DNA of 7,848 bases from JANLSE01 sp038214135. Lineage in GTDB: Bacteria > Chloroflexota > Chloroflexia > Chloroflexales > Roseiflexaceae. Position 1 is the first letter of the stretch; the number at the start of each line of letters is the position of its first letter. A model generated the notes under the pieces. The model was not told the DNA's origin, searched no databases, and was given only the letters and a program-made list of their open reading frames with translations. The stretch covers positions 1 to 7,848 of the forward strand of contig JBBQSD010000204.1 of assembly GCA_038214135.1 (NCBI GenBank), written 5' to 3'. Shown in pieces: positions 1 through 6,018 of the stretch. A program made the translations under genes and the position numbers.

Positions 1-1077
1 GCTAGCCCAGATTTCAAAACCTGCAAGAAAATAGAGCTTTCCGCCAACATTCCTCATGGAGCTGGGCGAACTCAACGCCCCTTTTCCAAAATCATAGACG
101 ACCTCGGGCGTTGTACTGGAATTCGCAAGGCGGAGCAGCCCTGTGTGTTGCTCTGGTTGTGGTTGCGGGCCGGGCGGAATGATATCAAATGTGCCGTGAT
201 AGTAGAGCATCCCGCCATAGCTTGTGAACTCATTCGCAATGCCATTGAGGGTTAGGATCTGCTGTGTGCCAGTTGGGGTGCCATCGCTGCGCCATAGTGC
301 AAAGCCAACCAGGGCATAGAACTGATTGCCAACTGCGGCAACTTGATCGGGCAGTGAAAAGATGTTGGTGCCAATGACCTTAATCAACTGGGTGCCCGCG
401 ATGGTGCCATTACTCTGCCATAGTTCCAGGCTCCCATTACTGGGCAAGCCGAAGAAAAACAGGCTCCCATTGACCTCTGCGAACCCACCGATCTGGATAT
501 AGCTGGCCCACGAATGCAAGAGCACTGTGCCACTTGCTGTGCCATCGCTCTTCCAGAGTGTGTTGCTGCCGCTCGATGTAGCGCTTCTAAAGTAGATAGA
601 ACTTCCCACAGGATACAGTTCATTGCCTCCGCGAAGTGGCTCGCCAGTTTGTGGATCAACAACGGGTAGCGTGCCAGCGGTTGATCCATCGCTCTTCCAC
701 AGCCATCTACCAGTCGTGAGATCGCCTGCCACAAAGAACAGCGTCCCACCTGCATCGACGAGATTTGATGGCTGGCTATCGGCACGGCCCGGATTGAGAT
801 CTCGCAACAGATGGGTTCCTGCCCCCGTACCATCGGTTGTCCATAGCTCATAGCCATTATTGCGATCATAATCAACATAATAGGCGCGATTGCCAATTGC
901 AGTGGTGTTATATGCGAAGAAGGCTGGCAGTGAATCGTTACGAGTCGCGGTATTAATGTTCTTGACCAGTGTGCTTGGCGGATTCACAACTGGTGCTGGT
1001 ACTGCTTTTGTTGCAGCAGGAAGTAAGAATGCGTAGCAGATTGCTAGCAGCGTAACGAGCGCAGTTCTGTGGCGCAT
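1..1077 (-). CDS. Secreted ELWxxDGT-repeat protein (partial, C-terminus beyond the left edge)
   Basis: The reading frame is open for 359 codons from an ATG at 1077 to base 1 and continues outside the window. A good Shine-Dalgarno (AGGAG, 6 bases before the ATG) fixes the start. Residues 1-25 form a signal peptide: MRHR, then a hydrophobic stretch (ALVTLLAICYAFLLPAA) and a probable cleavage near A22-A25. The mature part is built of about 45-50-residue repeats centred on ELWxSDGTxAGT: ELWTTDGTGAGT from residue 77, WLWKSDGSTAGT near 125, TLWKSDGTASGT near 173, ELWQSNGTIAGT from 218, ALWRSDGTPTGT from 260, a degenerate copy (LLRLANSSTTPE) near 313, and the start of another (FEIWAS) from 354 at the edge. 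Each motif is followed by segments such as 'LFFVAGD' or 'LYYHGTF', suggesting beta-propeller-like blades. The family is a secreted or surface repeat protein of unknown function; no enzymatic motif is visible in this part. Transcription appears independent of the upstream DUF4331 gene. Confidence 0.9.
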   Translation of the reverse strand, partial: MRHRTALVTLLAICYAFLLPAATKAVPAPVVNPPSTLVKNINTATRNDSLPAFFAYNTTAIGNRAYYVDYDRNNGYELWTTDGTGAGTHLLRDLNPGRADSQPSNLVDAGGTLFFVAGDLTTGRWLWKSDGSTAGTLPVVDPQTGEPLRGGNELYPVGSSIYFRSATSSGSNTLWKSDGTASGTVLLHSWASYIQIGGFAEVNGSLFFFGLPSNGSLELWQSNGTIAGTQLIKVIGTNIFSLPDQVAAVGNQFYALVGFALWRSDGTPTGTQQILTLNGIANEFTSYGGMLYYHGTFDIIPPGPQPQPEQHTGLLRLANSSTTPEVVYDFGKGALSSPSSMRNVGGKLYFLAGFEIWAS

Positions 1078-1113
1078 ACAAAGCTCCTGATTGTTGTTCT
1101 ACGATGTTGATTT

Positions 1114-1122
1114 ATTATACCA
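1114..1122 (-). promoter_or_regulatory. Extended -10 promoter for the ELWxxDGT-repeat gene
   Basis: Read on the minus strand the bases are TGGTATAAT, a perfect -10 hexamer preceded by the TGn extended -10 element. Transcription would begin near 1107, giving a leader of about 30 bases before the ATG at 1077 with its AGGAG ribosome site. No good -35 hexamer lies 16-18 bases upstream, as is common when the extended -10 is present. Assignment rests on sequence match and position only. Confidence 0.6.
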
Positions 1123-1237
1123 TATTAGCAATCCTATCGGATTTATAAAAAAGGGCAATGTGCTACGCACCTTTACCACTTGAAAAAGGTTTCAGCAGGG
1201 TTCGTCACCCATGGCAATCTCGCAAGCGATCAATGGC

Positions 1238-1265
1238 GTAGGGACGCGATATATCGCGTCCGTAC
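1238..1265. repeat. Near-perfect 28-base palindrome, possible dispersed intergenic repeat
   Basis: A 20-base perfect palindrome (1242-1261, half-site GGACGCGATA) is flanked by GTAG on the left and GTAC on the right, so pairing extends over 28 bases with one G:G mismatch. The shape (GTAG, GC-rich arms, AT-rich centre, then a GTAC/CTAC end) resembles short palindromic repeats that I recall being scattered in intergenic regions of Chloroflexota and cyanobacteria. It lies well away from the nearest stop codon (147 bases from the DUF4331 stop), has no T-run on either side, and so is unlikely to be a simple terminator. Only one copy is in this window, so repetitiveness is inferred. Confidence 0.5.
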
Positions 1266-1338
1266 ACGTTGCAGAGCGCATCAAACGTAAAGCGCTTATG
1301 AACCTTGTCTTAAGTAGAAATGCTATTTGACTCGCAAA

Positions 1339-1378
1339 ACGGCAGTCAGGGTGGTTTGCAAACCACCCTGACTGCCGT
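1339..1378 (-). terminator. 40-base perfect palindrome, probable terminator of the DUF4331 gene
   Basis: The left arm (starting ACGGCAGTCAGG, ending GTTTG) and the right arm are exact reverse complements over 20 bases each, with no unpaired centre. It begins 30 bases after the DUF4331 stop in the direction of transcription. On the minus strand it is followed by GTTTTGCGAG, a short and imperfect T-run. It would form a very stable hairpin with a short loop in RNA. A rho-independent terminator is the simplest reading. The unusually long perfect arms also fit a palindromic repeat element or a cruciform-forming site. Confidence 0.65.
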
Positions 1379-1408
1379 GACGACGATGTGTGGATTAGTT
1401 ATGCAGAA

Positions 1409-3106
1409 TTAACGCAGCCCAGATCCATTGATACTAGCTGGAACTGGTGCATTTTGCACAATAAATGGCATGGACCTGCGGCTGATCGATAGGTGATCCC
1501 ATTCCTGGCCCTGGTTTGGTGATGCGACATAGGGGAAGGCTGGCAGGAATGGCTTATCGTTGCGGGTCGTGCCATCGGTAAGCACCCCAACGAGGGCTGG
1601 GTTCATGGTGAATGATGTATCGCCAGTTGTAACCGTCCATGCGGCTCCGGCAACAGCAAGCAGTTCAATGTGGGTGACATCATCCTGCAAGCGGCGGCCA
1701 TTCGGGAAGCCACAGGCATCGTTGCCCAACAAACCAAGGGAATAATTGGGTGTTGCCGAACACTGCGCACCTGGTTTTAATGCAGTGTTGAGCCGTAGCA
1801 TCTCGGCTGCGACAATCCCGCCGCCGGTTCCGTTGGTGCCTTTTGTGAATGCATTCACGGCAGTGCCTGTTGGCAGGATGACCGCTGATCCATTAGCGGC
1901 TGTGATCGTGAATGGTGTGCCAAGCGTGATACCCTGGAAGAAGATCTCGAACAGATCGGAACGTCCAGTCGTTGCAAAGGTATTATCGGTGTATTCGGTG
2001 TTACAATCCGCGTTTGCATCGCGTGGCATTGGAACAGCATACAGGCCACACAACAGGCGGCCTAATTCTGGGTTCATCACGCTCTTCTCAAGCAGATTGC
2101 CAGTTGCGTCGTTGGTCAGATACAGTGGCTGATCAGTGGTTGGTGGAATGCTGTTGAAGGCATCCTTCAAGGCCCGTGGCAGCACAACTTCATTGACCAA
2201 CGGGTTGCCCAATCGTGAAACTTGAACAAATGGGCCGCCACAACTTGCAACACTGAACGCGCCGCGAGTACAGGTTGTCTGGCGACTAGCCGTTGCCCAG
2301 ACACCAATCACCGGGTCGCTTTGCGATGAGAGAATATCGGCAATTGGCACTTGCAGCACAATCGAGTGAACATTGAACCCGGAGACCGAATCAATGCCGA
2401 CGGTTGGGCCAGGGGCATAACCAATTGGTGGTAGCTGTGGGCGCAGGCTGAGCAGATCGAAGATGGCACCAAGATCGACCCAGAATGGATCATCGCGTGG
2501 GCCAGCAAAGACCTTGACCTTGCCGCTATCGACGGTCTGAATGGCAGCGGTGGCGAGTGTATCATAGTTGGGTGTGGATTTGCTACCAACATTGATCGGT
2601 GGCACCGGCAACGCTGATCCGAGCACGGTTGTGGTAGGCGCACCGGTGATCGGCGTGACAACCCGGGTGATCGTGTAGGTCTGGCGAACATTGAAATCCG
2701 GATCGGTCAGTGAGGTGATCGGGCCAGTTGGATACAGGAACGTTTCGCTGTTCTGGGTTGTCGTCTTGAAACGGAACTGGTACTTCACATGGCTGAGTGC
2801 ATCGCCGACATTATCGATATTGATCTCGTACAGGACATCATCGGAGAAGTTAAAATAGTTTGGGGCACCATCAGGGTTTTCAAACGGAATATAGTTCGCA
2901 ATAATGGTGACCGTCGTGGGGCTGTCTGGCGTTACAAAAGCATACAGGTCGGTATTATCGGCCTGTGGGTCGGTCGAGATTAATGGTGCCTCACGATGGC
3001 TAGAGGCGTTCAGGTTCGATGGCCCAATGGTAAGGACGATACTTGCGAGCACGATACCAATGGCACTGACGAGTGCGATTGGGCGAAGCCAGGATACTGA
3101 ATTCAT
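1409..3106 (-). CDS. Exported DUF4331 family protein
   Basis: The protein has 565 residues from the ATG at 3106. That start is preferred over an in-frame ATG 39 bases upstream (3145) because GAGGAG sits 5 bases before it and because it places the signal sequence at the N-terminus. Residues 6-28 form a hydrophobic segment, with likely cleavage after A34, just before SSHREAP. That motif and the following 'LISTDPQADNTDLYAFVTPD', 'TIIANYIPFENPDGAPNYFNFSDDVLYEINIDN' and 'YQFRFKT' blocks are typical of the N-terminal half of DUF4331 proteins. The central part includes 'FAGPRDDPFWVDLGAIFDLL' and 'VHSIVLQVPIADI', also characteristic, and the C-terminus has 'RRLQDDVTHIELLAVAGA' and 'FPYVASPNQG'. The mature protein has six cysteines, an even number that could form disulfides outside the cytoplasm. 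The biochemical function of the family is not known to me. The TPR gene lies 129 bases upstream on the same strand, suggesting the two act together. Family assignment is strong; role is open. Confidence 0.9.
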   Translation of the reverse strand: MNSVSWLRPIALVSAIGIVLASIVLTIGPSNLNASSHREAPLISTDPQADNTDLYAFVTPDSPTTVTIIANYIPFENPDGAPNYFNFSDDVLYEINIDNVGDALSHVKYQFRFKTTTQNSETFLYPTGPITSLTDPDFNVRQTYTITRVVTPITGAPTTTVLGSALPVPPINVGSKSTPNYDTLATAAIQTVDSGKVKVFAGPRDDPFWVDLGAIFDLLSLRPQLPPIGYAPGPTVGIDSVSGFNVHSIVLQVPIADILSSQSDPVIGVWATASRQTTCTRGAFSVASCGGPFVQVSRLGNPLVNEVVLPRALKDAFNSIPPTTDQPLYLTNDATGNLLEKSVMNPELGRLLCGLYAVPMPRDANADCNTEYTDNTFATTGRSDLFEIFFQGITLGTPFTITAANGSAVILPTGTAVNAFTKGTNGTGGGIVAAEMLRLNTALKPGAQCSATPNYSLGLLGNDACGFPNGRRLQDDVTHIELLAVAGAAWTVTTGDTSFTMNPALVGVLTDGTTRNDKPFLPAFPYVASPNQGQEWDHLSISRRSMPFIVQNAPVPASINGSGLR

Positions 3107-3111
3107 AGATA

Positions 3112-3117
3112 CTCCTC
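3112..3117 (-). promoter_or_regulatory. Ribosome binding site that sets the DUF4331 start
   Basis: GAGGAG on the minus strand, five bases before the ATG at 3106, is nearly ideal in sequence and spacing. It decides the start against the upstream in-frame ATG at 3145. That upstream ATG has an even stronger AAGGAGGT (3161-3168), but 15 bases away, which is too far for efficient use. Confidence 0.7.
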
Positions 3118-3185
3118 TTTTGGCAGGCAGACAATCGATAAACATAGTTATTCCGTTTGCACCTCCTTCAACTCATAACATTATC

Positions 3186-3222
3186 GATATGCATATCATT
3201 TGTAGAGATATATTCTACAAAT
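3186..3222. promoter_or_regulatory. Two adjacent dyads between the TPR and DUF4331 genes
   Basis: A 12-base perfect palindrome (GATATGCATATC, 3186-3197) directly abuts an inverted repeat with 9-base arms (ATTTGTAGA at 3198-3206 and TCTACAAAT at 3214-3222) around a 7-base loop. The inverted repeat starts 14 bases after the TPR stop. No T-run follows on the minus strand, so a classical intrinsic terminator is not supported. A GATAAT box follows on the minus strand and could be a weak -10 for DUF4331. The pair could be an operator or an RNA processing or attenuation structure; this is inference from symmetry alone. Confidence 0.4.
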
Positions 3223-3235
3223 CCCGAAATATTCA

Positions 3236-4582
3236 TTAAGTATGCACTTGTTTGAGGATTGCGAGCGTTTCATACACTTTTGGTGCATGCAGAGGGGAAA
3301 ACGTGGGATTCAGTGTGATTGAGTGTTGTAGGTATTGGTAGGCAGCCGTGGAAGCTCCATTTGCGTGGGCAATCATTCCAGCATGGAAGAAGAATGTTGC
3401 ATCCTGGGTGCCAAGTGCTAGCGCCTGATTGGCATACGTGGCTGCCTCGCTCGTGTTGCCCTGTTTGTAGAGCGCCCATGCCAGGGTATCGGCACCCTTC
3501 ATGCTTGGGCGGCGCTGATATGCCGAACGCGCCATGGCGACTGCGGCCTGGGGATTCTGCCCGTGATCGGCCTCAAACAAGGCCAACTCCAGATCGGTAT
3601 CGACGCCATTGGCGGTGAAGAGTTGTTGCATGGCCCGAACCAATTGGTATTGTTGGTTGGCTGCTGCTTGTTGCCCAGCTGATTCAAACAGCTCGCCTAG
3701 CCCGATCACAAATTCGGGCAGTGGCATGCGCAGAATTGCCTGTTGATAGGCCTTGACTGCTGCTGCATACTCGCCACGAGCGGCAAGAACTCGCGCCATT
3801 CCAGCGATGGCATAGATATAATCGGGCAACAGTTGTAACGATATTCGATACTGATGCTCGGCTGCATCGAGATCGCCCTGGTTGAATGAAAGATTGCCGA
3901 GCTGAATGCGCGCCCACTCGACATTCTCACTGGCTGGCCCACCAGCCTGAACCGCACGGGCCATGGCATTGATCGCACCTGGGATATCGCCATATAATTC
4001 GCGAATATACGAAACGCGCGAGAAGGAAGAGAGATCCGGGCGTTTACGAACCATCTCCTGAATTGTTGTATCGGCTGCAACATACATGCCAAGCTCAATC
4101 TGGGCATCGGCGATTACGCCAAGAATGGCAACGACTAATGGCGAAATCCGTAGGGCCTGTTCGCCAATGGCCAATGCTTCACGGAACTGATGGCGGGCCA
4201 GAGCCAGCGTGCCTTTGGTAATAAGGGCATCAATATGCTGTGGATCGATTGTGAGTGCCTGATCGACAACCTGTTCGGCTTTGCCATAATAGCTTGGATC
4301 GCCAGTTTCACGTGCCTTCTGAAGATAGGTAGCCGCCAGAATTGCCCGTACCTCCGCATTCTGTGGGTTATTGCGCGCTAGCTCCTGATAGCTCCACATC
4401 ACCTGATCATTGCGGGTTGGAGGATTCTGTTGAGCAGCCTGTTGAAGCTGCTCATGTGCGGGCTGCGGCTCATTCGTGCGCATGCCAAGGCCAACTGCCA
4501 GCGCAACACCGCCAGCGGTGAGCCCGGCGATCAGTGCCTGACGACGGTTCAGGCCAATAGCATGTGATGTAATCGTGCGCAT
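3236..4582 (-). CDS. Exported tetratricopeptide repeat protein with Tat-like N-terminus
   Basis: The protein has 448 residues; the ATG at 4582 is preceded by GAGGG six bases upstream. Residues 10-33 (LNRRQALIAG followed by LTAGGVALAVGLG) combine a twin arginine at 13-14 with a hydrophobic segment, resembling a Tat signal or an uncleaved anchor. From about residue 50 to the C-terminus the sequence is a helical repeat array. Clear TPR units include 'YYGKAEQVVDQALTIDPQHIDALITKGTLALARHQFREALAIGEQALRISP', 'GDLDAAEHQYRISLQLLPDYIYAIAGMARVLAARGEYAAAVKAYQQAILRMP' and a C-terminal 'GNTSEAATYANQALALGTQDATFFFHAGMIAHANGASTAAYQYLQHSITLNP'. The repeats probably form a scaffold for protein-protein contacts on the outer side of the membrane. 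It precedes the DUF4331 gene on the same strand, and I recall such TPR proteins beside DUF4331 genes in other phyla, so a shared system is likely. No catalytic domain is visible. The TPR call is strong, the Tat call moderate. Confidence 0.85.
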   Translation of the reverse strand: MRTITSHAIGLNRRQALIAGLTAGGVALAVGLGMRTNEPQPAHEQLQQAAQQNPPTRNDQVMWSYQELARNNPQNAEVRAILAATYLQKARETGDPSYYGKAEQVVDQALTIDPQHIDALITKGTLALARHQFREALAIGEQALRISPLVVAILGVIADAQIELGMYVAADTTIQEMVRKRPDLSSFSRVSYIRELYGDIPGAINAMARAVQAGGPASENVEWARIQLGNLSFNQGDLDAAEHQYRISLQLLPDYIYAIAGMARVLAARGEYAAAVKAYQQAILRMPLPEFVIGLGELFESAGQQAAANQQYQLVRAMQQLFTANGVDTDLELALFEADHGQNPQAAVAMARSAYQRRPSMKGADTLAWALYKQGNTSEAATYANQALALGTQDATFFFHAGMIAHANGASTAAYQYLQHSITLNPTFSPLHAPKVYETLAILKQVHT

Positions 4583-4706
4583 GCAGTACCCTCTGCTCTA
4601 TGTTGCAATGGCTTCTATATTTCTATTCGAAAGAATGTTATGTTTTGGATGTATTGGAGGGGAAGATGCTCAATTTCATATGCGGGCGTTTTCCAGGGAG
4701 GTTTCT
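4583..4706. other. Divergent intergenic region between the TPR and oxidoreductase genes
   Basis: This AT-richer 124-base stretch must hold the start signals for the leftward TPR/DUF4331 genes and the rightward oxidoreductase. A weak extended -10-like box (TGTTATGTT) is seen on the plus strand around 4637-4645, with no convincing -35. A short inverted motif (CTATTCGAAAG, near 4623) lies beside it. No confident minus-strand promoter can be singled out. The 3' part contains the 14-codon potential leader ORF. Confidence 0.4.
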
Positions 4707-4710
4707 ATGA
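4666..4710 (+). CDS. Potential 14-residue leader peptide overlapping the oxidoreductase start
   Basis: An ATG at 4666, preceded by GGAGGGG with about 4 bases of spacing, opens a frame encoding MLNFICGRFPGRFL. Its TGA overlaps the oxidoreductase ATG in the ATGA arrangement typical of translational coupling. The last codons of the small ORF contain the AGGGAGG ribosome site of the next gene. It is too short to recognise and may be fortuitous; the good ribosome site and the exact stop/start overlap are the only evidence for it. Confidence 0.35.
   Translation: MLNFICGRFPGRFL
4695..4701 (+). promoter_or_regulatory. Ribosome binding site that sets the oxidoreductase start
   Basis: AGGGAGG lies five bases before the ATG at 4707. 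It supports that start over the ATG at 4575, whose frame runs in-phase through the intergenic region and would add 44 residues (including FLFERMLCFGCIGG) that do not resemble the family. Confidence 0.75.
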
Positions 4711-5783
4711 TTCAGAAAGACGCACGGCTGCTACGCATTGGTGTTCTGGGCGCTGGGCCGATCGCCCAATCGGCGCACTTCGATGCCACCAGCAAGGCGC
4801 GTAACGCGGAGCTGTATGCTATCTGTGATGCTGCCGAGGATCTGCTCGCACAGGTCGCGGCCATCCACCAGCCACGAGCCACCTATACCAACTACGACCA
4901 GATGCTTGCCGACCCGCAGATCGAGGCGGTTGTCATCGGCGTGGCCGACCAGTTCCATGTGCCGCTGGCGCGGCGGGCGATCTCCGCTGGTAAGCATGTG
5001 CTGGTCGAGAAGCCTCTTGGCGTTACTATCGAGGAGTGCGAGGAGCTGTGCGATGATGTCCGCGCCAGTGGTTTGGTACTACAGGTGGGCAACAACAAGC
5101 GCTTCGATCCAGGCATCGCCTTCGCACAGCAGTTCATCCGCGAACAGATCGGCCAGCTGCTGGGTCTGAAGGCCTGGTACTATGACTCAGCCTACCGCTA
5201 TACCATGACCGACAATCTCCAGCCGCTCCCACGCACGAGCGCCAACATACAGCGGCCAACTGGCAACCCCAAGGCCGAGAAGCAACGCTACTATATGCTC
5301 ACCCACGGCAGCCACCTCGTGGACACGGCGCGCTTCCTTGGCGGCGAGATCGTGCAGGTGCAGGCGCGCTATATCTCGAAGTTCGATAGCTCGTGCTGGT
5401 TTGTGGCGGTGGACTTTGCCGATGGAAGTGTGGGACATCTGGATCTGATCGTGCCAATTCGTGGCGACTTCGAGGAGGGTTTCCAGGTTTTTGGCGCGGG
5501 CGGCAGCGTCACAGGGCGTGCCTACCTGCCATGGTACCACAAGGCCAGCCATGTCGAATGTTTCTCGGATGCCGACCGCCAGTACCACCGTGTGCTCGGT
5601 GAGGATGGCTACACCTACAAGCGCCAGATCGAAGGCTTCGCGGAAACGATCCTGCATGGCGCAGCGCAGCAGGGAGCGACAGCCGAGGATGGGCTGGCGG
5701 CGATGCGGGTGATGGTGGCAATCGCACGCTCATCCGAGACTGGCGAGCGCGTGCGAATAGCAGATGTCACTGGCGGCGTGTAG
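4707..5783 (+). CDS. Gfo/Idh/MocA family NAD(P)-dependent oxidoreductase
   Basis: The protein has 358 residues, the usual length for the family, and is probably cytoplasmic. The N-terminal Rossmann fold is shown by RIGVLGAGPIAQ (residues 10-21, GxGxxA type), an acidic end to the second strand (AICDAAEDL), and the strand/loop 'VVIGVADQFHVPLARRAISAGKHVLVEKPLG'. The family's catalytic EKP motif has its lysine at 102. Then come GNNKRFDPG (from 128) and the C-terminal alpha/beta substrate domain with HGSHLVDTARFLGGE (H203, D206), the usual position of the catalytic Asp/His. Members oxidise or reduce hydroxyls of sugars, inositols or their derivatives with NAD(P); the substrate cannot be read from the sequence. 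A well-spaced ribosome site and ATG follow the stop closely (see the remnant at 5793), so the gene once probably headed an operon. Lysine is mostly AAG and glutamate mostly GAG, a mild bias that may hint at separate ancestry. Confidence 0.9.
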   Translation: MIQKDARLLRIGVLGAGPIAQSAHFDATSKARNAELYAICDAAEDLLAQVAAIHQPRATYTNYDQMLADPQIEAVVIGVADQFHVPLARRAISAGKHVLVEKPLGVTIEECEELCDDVRASGLVLQVGNNKRFDPGIAFAQQFIREQIGQLLGLKAWYYDSAYRYTMTDNLQPLPRTSANIQRPTGNPKAEKQRYYMLTHGSHLVDTARFLGGEIVQVQARYISKFDSSCWFVAVDFADGSVGHLDLIVPIRGDFEEGFQVFGAGGSVTGRAYLPWYHKASHVECFSDADRQYHRVLGEDGYTYKRQIEGFAETILHGAAQQGATAEDGLAAMRVMVAIARSSETGERVRIADVTGGV

Positions 5784-5792
5784 GAGGGTTGG

Positions 5793-5828
5793 ATGGAGAT
5801 TGGGATGCTCAAGACCTTCGAGCGATAT
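5793..5828 (+). pseudogene. Truncated start of a second operon gene, possibly a sugar phosphate isomerase/epimerase
   Basis: GGAGGG overlapping and following the oxidoreductase stop is well spaced before an ATG at 5793, which opens MEIGMLKTFERY. An M-x-IG-[ML]-x-TF opening is reminiscent of TIM-barrel sugar phosphate isomerase/epimerases, which often sit beside Gfo/Idh/MocA genes. The frame continues only to a stop at 5934-5936 (47 codons), and after about residue 12 it is the out-of-frame shadow of the hydrolase remnant. I read this as the first codons of a gene lost by deletion. Twelve residues are too few for a firm family call, and an ordinary intergenic sequence remains possible. Confidence 0.35.
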
Positions 5829-6018
5829 GCCAGCCCTGATTCTGGTCAATCGACAGAACCCGCTGCATCCCTATGCGCTTGGTATGGAGTTGGCGCGAGC
5901 ATTGCCGCAGGCGCACGTTCAGGAAATCCCTTCTAAGTCGGTGAGCCCACAACGCCATCAGGAAGAGGCGCAACGGGCGATTGCAGCCTTCCTGCGCCAA
6001 CAATTCGTGCGCGAATAA
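5827..6018 (+). pseudogene. C-terminal remnant of an alpha/beta hydrolase
   Basis: The frame from 5827 encodes 63 residues: MPALILVNRQNPLHPY, then ALGMELARALPQAHVQEIP, SKSVSPQRHQEEAQRAIAAFLRQ. This matches the last part of alpha/beta hydrolases: the strand leading to the catalytic acid loop, the helix, the strand before the catalytic histidine, and the final helix with the conserved H in 'SPQRH'. The N-terminal three quarters, including the nucleophile elbow, is absent. The loop reads NRQNPLHP where functional relatives have an aspartate before the proline (DPxHP), so even the catalytic acid seems lost. There is no good ribosome site for the 5827 ATG. The open frame also extends upstream to 5764, overlapping the oxidoreductase end, but that part does not look like hydrolase. 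A recent, still-open remnant is the best reading; a small expressed protein is less likely. Confidence 0.6.

Larger units (their letters stand above)
1078..1408. other. Intergenic spacer holding a promoter and two palindromes
   Basis: This 331-base stretch lies between two minus-strand genes. It has no credible gene in any frame. From high to low coordinates (direction of transcription) it holds a 40-base perfect palindrome just after the DUF4331 stop, a second GC-rich 28-base near-palindrome at 1238-1265, an unremarkable stretch, and the extended -10 promoter plus ribosome site of the ELWxxDGT-repeat gene. The part from 1140 to 1235 shows nothing I can name. Confidence 0.6.

Noticed and set aside
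384..896. A 170-residue minus-strand ORF inside the ELWxxDGT-repeat gene
   Set aside because: It is in another frame of the same strand as the repeat gene, which has a signal peptide, ribosome site and recognisable repeats. The alternative translation is rich in Met, Ser and Ala with no family resemblance.
1409..1745. Several 60-130-residue ORFs on either strand within the DUF4331 gene
   Set aside because: They are shadows of a long, family-matching gene and have no independent support.
4575..4706. N-terminal extension of the oxidoreductase from the ATG at 4575
   Set aside because: It overlaps the TPR start, has no ribosome site and encodes a non-family stretch, whereas AGGGAGG precedes the ATG at 4707.
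5187..5657. A 156-residue antisense ORF under the oxidoreductase
   Set aside because: It is a typical shadow of a GC-biased gene on the opposite strand, without its own ribosome site or a recognisable domain.
4723..5783. Horizontal transfer of the oxidoreductase based on base composition
   Set aside because: Hand counts of short stretches gave similar GC in the TPR gene, so composition does not separate them. Only a mild AAG/GAG codon preference remains, which is not enough for a claim.
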